A DNA stretch of 64,000 nt from Roseomonas sp. AR75. GTDB taxonomy: Bacteria > Pseudomonadota > Alphaproteobacteria > Acetobacterales > Acetobacteraceae. Position 1 is the stretch's first letter. Each line of letters starts with the position of its first letter. A model generated the notes under the pieces. It searched no databases and was not told the DNA's origin. It saw only the letters and a program-made list of their open reading frames with translations. The stretch is taken from NCBI RefSeq assembly GCF_005222815.1, contig NZ_STGB01000006.1, positions 248,001 to 312,000 of the forward strand. The letters run 5' to 3'. This document shows positions 58,872-64,000 of this stretch, in pieces. The position numbers and the translations under genes were made by a program.

Positions 58872-60203
58872 TCAGCCTTCCATCGCCTCCGGCGTCGCTT
58901 GCGGCCGCAGCAGGGCGAAGGCGAGCAGGATCGCCAGCAGCAGGGCACCGGCCAGGGCGGGCGCGCGCCAGTCGCCGGCCAGGACGCGGTTGACCAGCAG
59001 CGCAGCGCAGACCAGGGCGCCGGCGGCCGGCACCGGCCAGGGCACCTCGAAGCCGCCATGCGGCTCGCCCGGGCGGCGCTGCAGGACCAGCAGCGCGAGA
59101 TTCACCACGCTGAACACGGCCAACAGCAGCAGCACCGTGGCGGCGGCAAGCTGGCCGATGTCGCCGGCCAGGACGAGCACGACGATCACCGGCAGCAGCG
59201 CCAGGATCGCGACATGCGGCGTGTGGCGGCGCGGGTGGATCCGAGTGAGGGCGCGGGGGAACAGCCCGTGCCGCGCCAGGCCGAGCAGCAGCCGCGACGC
59301 GGTCACGTAGTTCAGCAGCCCGGTATTGGCGACGGCGAACAGCGTGATCGCCGCATAGCCCCATGGCGGGAACCAGGGTGCGGCGCGCGCCATCACCTCC
59401 ACCAGCGGGCCCGGCGCCGCCGCCAACTCCTGCCAGGGCACCACCGAGACCGCCGTGATCGCCACGGCGATGTAGAGCGCGGTCGCCGCCAGCATCGCGG
59501 CGATGATGCCGATGGGCAGCGTGCGCCGCGGATCGCGTGCCTCCTCGGCGACGTTCAGCGTGTCCTCGAAGCCGATGAAGGCGAAGAAGGTCAGGATCGC
59601 GCCGGTCATCAGGAAGGACAGGCCGATGCCTTCGCCGGTCGGCGTCTCCAGCAGGGGCTGGCTGCCCCACCAGCTTGCGCCGACCGCGATCACCAGCAGC
59701 AGGCCGGCCGCTTCCACCACGGTGCAGACGATGTTCACCCACATGCTCTCGCGGATGCCGCGCAGCACGATGCCGGCGAGGATGAGCACGAAGCCGAGCG
59801 CGATCAGCACCGGCGGCACCGCGGGCAGGCCGGCGAGCGCGATCAGGTTCGCCGCCACCACATGCGACTGCGTCGCGACCGAAGTCAGGCCGGAAGCCAT
59901 CACGGCAAGGCCCACGGTCCAGGTCAGCAGCGGCATCGCGAAGGCGCGGCCGGTGACATAGGCCGCGCCGCCCGCGCGCGGATAGCGGCTGCCGAGCGAG
60001 GCATAGGACAGGCCGGTCAGCAGCGCCGCCACCATGGCGACGACGAAGCCGAGCCAGACCGCCGATCCCAACTCGCCCGCGGCGCGCCCGACCAGGCCAT
60101 AGATCCCCGCGCCGAGCATGCCGCCGAGCGTGTAGGCGAAGAGCTGGAACGGCCCGATGCTGCGCCGGAGGGCGGGCTGGGACGCGGCAGCCTGGTCGGT
60201 CAT
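58872..60203 (-). CDS. APC superfamily amino acid permease
   Basis: A 443-residue inner-membrane importer with 12 helices. GPFQLFAYTLGGMLGAGIYG is the helix 1 signature, YASLGSRYPRAGGAAYVTGR follows helix 2, and LTFFAFIGFEDTLNVAEEAR with PRRTLPIGI is the helix 6 region. It most resembles amino-acid or polyamine carriers; substrate unknown. ATG 60203 is used. It diverges from the tctCBA operon; the shared 130-bp region has a 20-bp palindrome. Confidence 0.9.
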   Translation of the reverse strand: MTDQAAASQPALRRSIGPFQLFAYTLGGMLGAGIYGLVGRAAGELGSAVWLGFVVAMVAALLTGLSYASLGSRYPRAGGAAYVTGRAFAMPLLTWTVGLAVMASGLTSVATQSHVVAANLIALAGLPAVPPVLIALGFVLILAGIVLRGIRESMWVNIVCTVVEAAGLLLVIAVGASWWGSQPLLETPTGEGIGLSFLMTGAILTFFAFIGFEDTLNVAEEARDPRRTLPIGIIAAMLAATALYIAVAITAVSVVPWQELAAAPGPLVEVMARAAPWFPPWGYAAITLFAVANTGLLNYVTASRLLLGLARHGLFPRALTRIHPRRHTPHVAILALLPVIVVLVLAGDIGQLAAATVLLLLAVFSVVNLALLVLQRRPGEPHGGFEVPWPVPAAGALVCAALLVNRVLAGDWRAPALAGALLLAILLAFALLRPQATPEAMEG

Positions 60204-60240
60204 AGGCGGCTCCCCATGCAGTCGAGACGCGCCGGGCGCC

Positions 60241-60260
60241 CGGGCGGTTGCAACCGCCCG
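60241..60260. promoter_or_regulatory. 20-bp perfect palindrome between APC permease and tctCBA
   Basis: CGGGCGGTTGCAACCGCCCG reads the same on both strands, with TTGCAA at the centre. It lies 37 bp before the permease start and 73 bp before the tctC start, a good place for an operator of a dimeric repressor (LacI-like size). No regulator gene adjoins. Confidence 0.6.
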
Positions 60261-60333
60261 CCGTTTGCGCCGGTTCTGCGGCTGGCCTAGGCTTCGCGCA
60301 ATGCCACGGATCGGTCGATTCCAGGGAGGAACC

Positions 60334-61308
60334 ATGAGCTTCCGTCGCCGCAACGTCCTGACTGCCGCGCTCGGCCTTTCCGCCGGGGGCATGCTGTCCT
60401 GGCCCGCCGCCGCGCAGCAGCGCTTCGCGAACCTCTTCATGTTCATCCCTGCCGGCCCGGGCGGTGGCTGGGACGGGCTTGGCCGTGCCATCGAGCAGGT
60501 GGCGCGCGGCGCCGGCCTGGTCGGCAACTTCCAGTTCGAGAATGTCGGCGGCGCGGGCGGCATGGTCGGGCTGCCGCGCTTCGTGGCGCAGCGCCGCGGC
60601 CGCGGCGACGCGCTGATGGTCGGCGGTTCCGTCATGGTCGGCGCCGGCATCACCAACAAGTCGCCGATCACGATCAAGGATGTCGTGCCGATCGCCCGCA
60701 TGACGGAGGAGATCGGCGTGGTCGTGGTGCCTGCCGCCTCCGAGTTCCAGAACATCGGGCAGGTGCTGCAGGCGCTGCGCAGCAATCCCGGCGCGGTGGC
60801 GGTGGGCGGCGGATCGGCCGGCGGCACGGACCACATCACGCTCGGCCTGGTGCTGAAGGCGCTCGGCCGCAACCCGCGCGAGGCGTCCTATGTCGCCTTC
60901 GCGGGCGGCGGGCCGGCCCAGGCGGCCATCATCGGCGGGCAGGTGAAGGCGGGCATCTCCGGCTATTCCGAGTTTGCCGAGCAGATCAAGGCCGGCCGGA
61001 TGCGCGCCCTGGCCACCACCGGGGAACGCCGGTCCGATCCGAACATCCCGACGCTGAAGGAGAGCGGCGTGGATGTCGTCACCTCCAACTGGCGCGGCGT
61101 GTTCGGCGCGCCCGGCATCAGCGCGCAGCAGCGCCAGGCGCTGGTGGACCTGATGACGGCGATCCATGCGCTGCCGGCCTGGAAGCAGATGCTGGAGACC
61201 CGCGGCTGGGACGATGCCTTCCTGGCCGGGCAGCCCTTCGCCGAGTATCTGACGCGCGACATCACCGCGACCGAGGGTGTGCTGCGCGACCTCGGCCTCG
61301 CCACGTGA
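60334..61308 (+). CDS. tctC: Tripartite tricarboxylate transporter substrate-binding protein
   Basis: A 324-residue periplasmic receptor of the TTT system. Signal peptide MSFRRRNVLTAALGLSAGG; typical segments FMFIPAGPGGGWDGLGRAIE, ENVGGAGGMVGLPRFV and VAVGGGSAGGTDHITLG. It binds citrate-like or other carboxylates and hands them to TctAB. GGGAGGAACC precedes the start. Its stop overlaps tctB as GTGA, so it is the first gene of a complete tctCBA operon. Confidence 0.95.
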   Translation: MSFRRRNVLTAALGLSAGGMLSWPAAAQQRFANLFMFIPAGPGGGWDGLGRAIEQVARGAGLVGNFQFENVGGAGGMVGLPRFVAQRRGRGDALMVGGSVMVGAGITNKSPITIKDVVPIARMTEEIGVVVVPAASEFQNIGQVLQALRSNPGAVAVGGGSAGGTDHITLGLVLKALGRNPREASYVAFAGGGPAQAAIIGGQVKAGISGYSEFAEQIKAGRMRALATTGERRSDPNIPTLKESGVDVVTSNWRGVFGAPGISAQQRQALVDLMTAIHALPAWKQMLETRGWDDAFLAGQPFAEYLTRDITATEGVLRDLGLAT

Positions 61309-61805
61309 GGCAGGCACGGCCCGACCGCGCCGATCTCGGCGCCGGGCTGTTCGTCGTTGCGCTGGGCGGGCTTGCCGTCTGGCAGGCCCTGGCGATCCCG
61401 ACCTCGCCGCTCTACGCGCAGGTCGGGCCGAAGCTGGTGCCCTGGCTCATCGCCGCCGGGTTGCTGGTACTCGGCGTCCTGCTGACGCTGGAGGCGCTGC
61501 GCGGCGGATGGTCGGCGGACATCCCGGACATCGCGGAGGCGCCGCCGCCCAATCCGCGATCGCTTGCGCTGCTGCTGGCGGCGCTGCTGGCGAACCTGGT
61601 GCTGATCGAGCCGCTGGGCTTCACGCTCGCGGCGACGGTGCAGTTCACGCTGGTGGCGGCCGCGTTCGGCTCCCGCGCCTGGCTGCGCAACGCGGCGATC
61701 GCCTTCGTCGTGGCGCTTGCGGCCTACACGCTGTTCGTCAAGCTGCTCGGCGTGAACATCGGTGCCGGGCTGGTCGAAGGCCTGGTGTTCGGGTGGCCGG
61801 AGTGA
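61305..61805 (+). CDS. tctB: Tripartite tricarboxylate transporter small membrane subunit
   Basis: A 166-residue membrane protein with four helices ([79 protein letters not shown]). FVKLLGVNI near the end is a family pattern. GTG 61305 overlaps the tctC stop; the stop is 19 bp before tctA. It is the poorly conserved small subunit. Confidence 0.93.
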   Translation: MRQARPDRADLGAGLFVVALGGLAVWQALAIPTSPLYAQVGPKLVPWLIAAGLLVLGVLLTLEALRGGWSADIPDIAEAPPPNPRSLALLLAALLANLVLIEPLGFTLAATVQFTLVAAAFGSRAWLRNAAIAFVVALAAYTLFVKLLGVNIGAGLVEGLVFGWPE

Positions 61806-61824
61806 ACCCGGCGGGGATGCGGTA

Positions 61825-63324
61825 ATGGATGCCATCGCCGGCCTCTCGATGGGTTTCGCGAATGCGCTGAGCCTGACCAATCTCGGCTGGGCGTTGCTCG
61901 GCTGCTTCCTGGGCACGGCCATCGGGGTGCTGCCGGGCCTCGGCCCGGCGCTGACCATCGCGCTGCTGCTGCCGATCACCTTCAGCGTCAGCGCCACGGG
62001 TGCCTTCATCCTGTTCTGCGGCATCTTCTACGGCGCCATGTACGGCGGCTCCACCACCTCCATCCTGCTGAACACGCCGGGCGAGAGCGGCTCGATCATC
62101 ACCGCGCTCGAAGGGGCGAAGATGGCACGCAACGGCCGTGCCGGGCCGGCGCTGGCGACCTCGGCCATCGGCAGCTTCGTCGCCGGCACGGTCGGCACGC
62201 TCGGCATCGCCTTCCTCGGCCCCGTCGTGGTGGAACTCGCGCTGCAACTCGGCCCGGCCGAGTATTTCTCCCTCATGGTGCTGTGCTTCGTCACGGTGTC
62301 CGCGGTGCTGGGCGGCAGCGCGCTGCGTGGGCTGACGAGCCTGTTCTTCGGCCTGCTGCTGGGGCTGGTGGGCATCGACCTGCAGACCGGCCAGCCGCGC
62401 CTGACCTTCGGAATCGTCGAGCTGCTGGACGGCGTGAACGTGGTGCTGGTCGCGGTTGCGTTGTTCGCGGTGGGGGAGACGCTCTACCTCGCCTGGCGCC
62501 ATGTGGAGGGCAAGGCAGAGGTCCTGCCGGTCGGGCGCATCATGATGTCGCGCAGCGACTGGAAGCGGAGCGTCTGGCCGTGGGTTCGCGGCGCCGGCCT
62601 CGGCTTCCCCTTCGGCGTGATGCCGGCGGGCGGGTCGGAGATGCCGACCATGCTGAGCTACTACGCCGAGCGGAAGCTGGCCTCGCCGGAGGCGCGCAAA
62701 GAATTCGGCACGACCGGCGCGATCGAGGGCGTCGCCGGGCCCGAGGCGGCGAACAACGCCGCCGCGGCGGGCGTGCTGGTGCCGATGCTGACGCTTGGGC
62801 TGCCGACCAGCGCGACGGCGGCGATCATGCTGTCGGCCTTCCAGAGCTACGGCATCCAGCCGGGACCGCTGCTGTTCACGACGCAAGCGGAGCTGGTCTG
62901 GACGCTGATCGCGAGCCTCTTCATCGCCAATGTCATGCTCGTGGTGCTGAACCTGCCGCTGGTGGGGCTGTGGGCGCGCATCCTGAAGATTCCCCAACCC
63001 CAGCTGTACGCCGGCATCCTGATCTTCGCGACCATCGGCACATACGGCATCAGCAATTCCGTGGTCGATCTGATGCTGCTCTACGGCATCGGCATCATCG
63101 CCATGTTCATGCGGCGCTTCGACTTCCCGGTTGCGCCGGTGGTGATCGGCATGATCCTCGGCCCGATGGCGGAACAGGCGATGCGCCAGGCGCTGACCAT
63201 CAGCCAGGGCGATTGGACCACCTTCCTGACGCGGCCCGTCAGCCTGGTGATCCTGCTGGTGGCGGCGGCGGCGCTGCTGGGCCCGCGGCTATATGGACGC
63301 TGGGTGCGGCGGATGGCGGGTTAG
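61825..63324 (+). CDS. tctA: Tripartite tricarboxylate transporter large membrane subunit
   Basis: A 499-residue inner-membrane subunit with about 11-12 helices (DUF112 fold). Signatures: [58 protein letters not shown] and [17 protein letters not shown]. It forms the Na+- or H+-driven path for the carboxylate. It is the third gene of tctCBA and may also serve the two orphan Bug receptors in this window. Confidence 0.96.
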   Translation: MDAIAGLSMGFANALSLTNLGWALLGCFLGTAIGVLPGLGPALTIALLLPITFSVSATGAFILFCGIFYGAMYGGSTTSILLNTPGESGSIITALEGAKMARNGRAGPALATSAIGSFVAGTVGTLGIAFLGPVVVELALQLGPAEYFSLMVLCFVTVSAVLGGSALRGLTSLFFGLLLGLVGIDLQTGQPRLTFGIVELLDGVNVVLVAVALFAVGETLYLAWRHVEGKAEVLPVGRIMMSRSDWKRSVWPWVRGAGLGFPFGVMPAGGSEMPTMLSYYAERKLASPEARKEFGTTGAIEGVAGPEAANNAAAAGVLVPMLTLGLPTSATAAIMLSAFQSYGIQPGPLLFTTQAELVWTLIASLFIANVMLVVLNLPLVGLWARILKIPQPQLYAGILIFATIGTYGISNSVVDLMLLYGIGIIAMFMRRFDFPVAPVVIGMILGPMAEQAMRQALTISQGDWTTFLTRPVSLVILLVAAAALLGPRLYGRWVRRMAG

Positions 63325-63346
63325 CGCTGGCAGCCTTTGCTTGCAG

Positions 63347-63375
63347 TGCACAGCAGATTGTGCGATTTTTGCACA
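63347..63375. promoter_or_regulatory. Operator-like alternating half-sites before the antitoxin gene
   Basis: TGCACA (63347-63352), TGTGC (63359-63363) and GCACA (63371-63375) form two overlapping inverted repeats with 12-bp spacing; the last touches the ATG. Toxin-antitoxin operons often bind their own antitoxin at such sites. Confidence 0.5.
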
Positions 63376-63788
63376 TGACCTTGCGTGACTACTTGCGAAG
63401 GACCGGAACGACGCTGACTGCCTTCGGCGATCGTGTCGGCGTGTCCCATACGACGGTCATGCGTTGGGCCGCCGGCCAGGCAGCGCCGCGCGACAAGGCG
63501 ACCATGGAGGCCGTGGCAAGGGCGACGGACGGCGCCGTGACAGCAGCAGATTTCTTCACTCCGGCCGGACCGGCGCCGAGTCAGGGCCTGGCAGAAAGCC
63601 AAGCTCCCTTCGCCGAAGCCCGCGCCCTTGGTCTCGACCCCGACGCCGTCGCAGTGCGGGCGATCCAGGACGCCATCCGCGCGGAAAAGGCACGCCGCTG
63701 GCAGGAAGAGAACCGCGAGGCACTCGAAGCGCAGAACGCGTGGATCGAGAAGCACGGCCTGCCGCTTGCGAAGTATCGGATATTCTGA
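63375..63788 (+). CDS. CcdA-type antitoxin fused to an XRE helix-turn-helix domain
   Basis: A 137-residue protein. Residues 1-55 form an XRE-type HTH (LRDYLRRTGTTLTAFGDRVG, SHTTVMRWAAGQAAPRDKA). Residues about 80-137 match the CcdA tail that wraps the toxin: AVRAIQDAIRAEKARRWQEE, then NREALEAQNAWIEKHG. In plasmid CcdA the DNA-binding part is a ribbon-helix-helix, so this is a swapped domain. Its stop is 4 bp before the ccdB-like gene. Repeats near the start suggest autoregulation. Confidence 0.85.
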   Translation: MTLRDYLRRTGTTLTAFGDRVGVSHTTVMRWAAGQAAPRDKATMEAVARATDGAVTAADFFTPAGPAPSQGLAESQAPFAEARALGLDPDAVAVRAIQDAIRAEKARRWQEENREALEAQNAWIEKHGLPLAKYRIF

Positions 63789-63792
63789 CCAG

Positions 63793-64000
63793 GTGGCGCG
63801 CTTCGAACTGCATCGTGCGCCGCATGGGAGCGGCTACCTCCTGAACCTCCAGCACGACCTGCATGCGCATCTCTCGACACGGGTCGTCGCACCGCTTCTG
63901 CCGGTGGCCGATGCGCCGCCACCCGCGCGGGGCCTTAACCCGCAATTCGCGCTGGACGACGGCCCCCACATCCTCTTCCCACAATTCATGGCCGCTGTGC
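63793..64000 (+). CDS. ccdB: CcdB-like gyrase-poisoning toxin, cut by the window end
   Basis: GTG 63793 opens a frame that runs off the window after 69 codons. ARFELHRAPHGSGYLLNLQ, then STRVVAPLLPVADAP and LNPQFALDDGPHILF fit CcdB of F plasmid and chromosomes (beta-strand rich, FxVY...GYLLDVQ...RVVxPL pattern). Full CcdB is about 100 residues, so about 30 are missing. CcdB blocks DNA gyrase unless CcdA is bound. It follows the antitoxin by 4 bp. Confidence 0.82.
   Translation, partial: MARFELHRAPHGSGYLLNLQHDLHAHLSTRVVAPLLPVADAPPPARGLNPQFALDDGPHILFPQFMAAV

Overview
The window is 64 kb of very GC-rich chromosomal DNA with dense, short-spaced operons. Three things suggest an alphaproteobacterium of the Acetobacteraceae, close to Roseomonas: the fixed gene order proB-proA-nadD-rsfS-rlmH-gpmI-envC-ctpA-yibQ on the minus strand, three Bug-type tricarboxylate-transport receptors, and RTX proteins ending in a Hint domain. 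The lineage is inferred from gene content; there is no rRNA gene. I see no insertion sequence, prophage, CRISPR array or replication origin.

Region 1 (1-24.3 kb) is the conserved housekeeping series spread out by accessory genes. Reading in the transcribed (minus) direction it holds proB, proA, nadD, rsfS, rlmH, gpmI, envC, ctpA and a YibQ-like deacetylase. The spacers carry an orphan peptide-type binding protein with a small secreted repeat protein; an exported hydratase, a low-GC DUF805-like gene and a DUF1330 gene; a NaChBac-type channel with NnrU and DUF4405 membrane proteins; and a LuxR regulator with two RTX proteins.

Region 2 (24-38.2 kb) is about acetate and short-chain acids. It has a DUF4212/SSS symporter pair, a CBS-DUF294 protein, a DnaQ-like exonuclease, a propionyl-CoA-synthetase-like enzyme, an enoyl-CoA hydratase and an acyl-CoA synthetase. 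An MHS-type MFS transporter and an orphan Bug receptor are mixed in. At 38.25 kb lies a 25-codon gene whose ribosome-binding site matches the complement of the 16S rRNA 3' end over 16 bases and which is followed by a terminator.

Region 3 (38.4-49.9 kb) has a protein of unknown function, a class II aldolase, a DUF5993/DsbB pair, and a five-gene minus-strand catabolic operon (CoA-transferase, enoyl-CoA hydratase, alpha/beta hydrolase, peptide-type binding protein, amidase). An IclR regulator lies next to it. Near-identical 15-bp palindromes sit upstream of this operon and upstream of the divergent SDR gene. A SABATH-type methyltransferase follows.

Region 4 (49.9-64 kb) starts with tRNA-Arg(CCG). 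It holds GntR, MetE-like and FMN-reductase genes, an extradiol-type VOC protein, a carboxymuconolactone-decarboxylase-like protein, a Bug receptor and a gentisate-dioxygenase-like bicupin, which together look like aromatic catabolism. Then come a coupled pair of exported proteins (EF-hand; four cysteine-paired repeats), an APC permease, a full tctCBA operon behind a 20-bp perfect palindrome, and a toxin-antitoxin locus whose antitoxin joins an XRE helix-turn-helix to a CcdA tail, with the ccdB toxin cut off by the window end.
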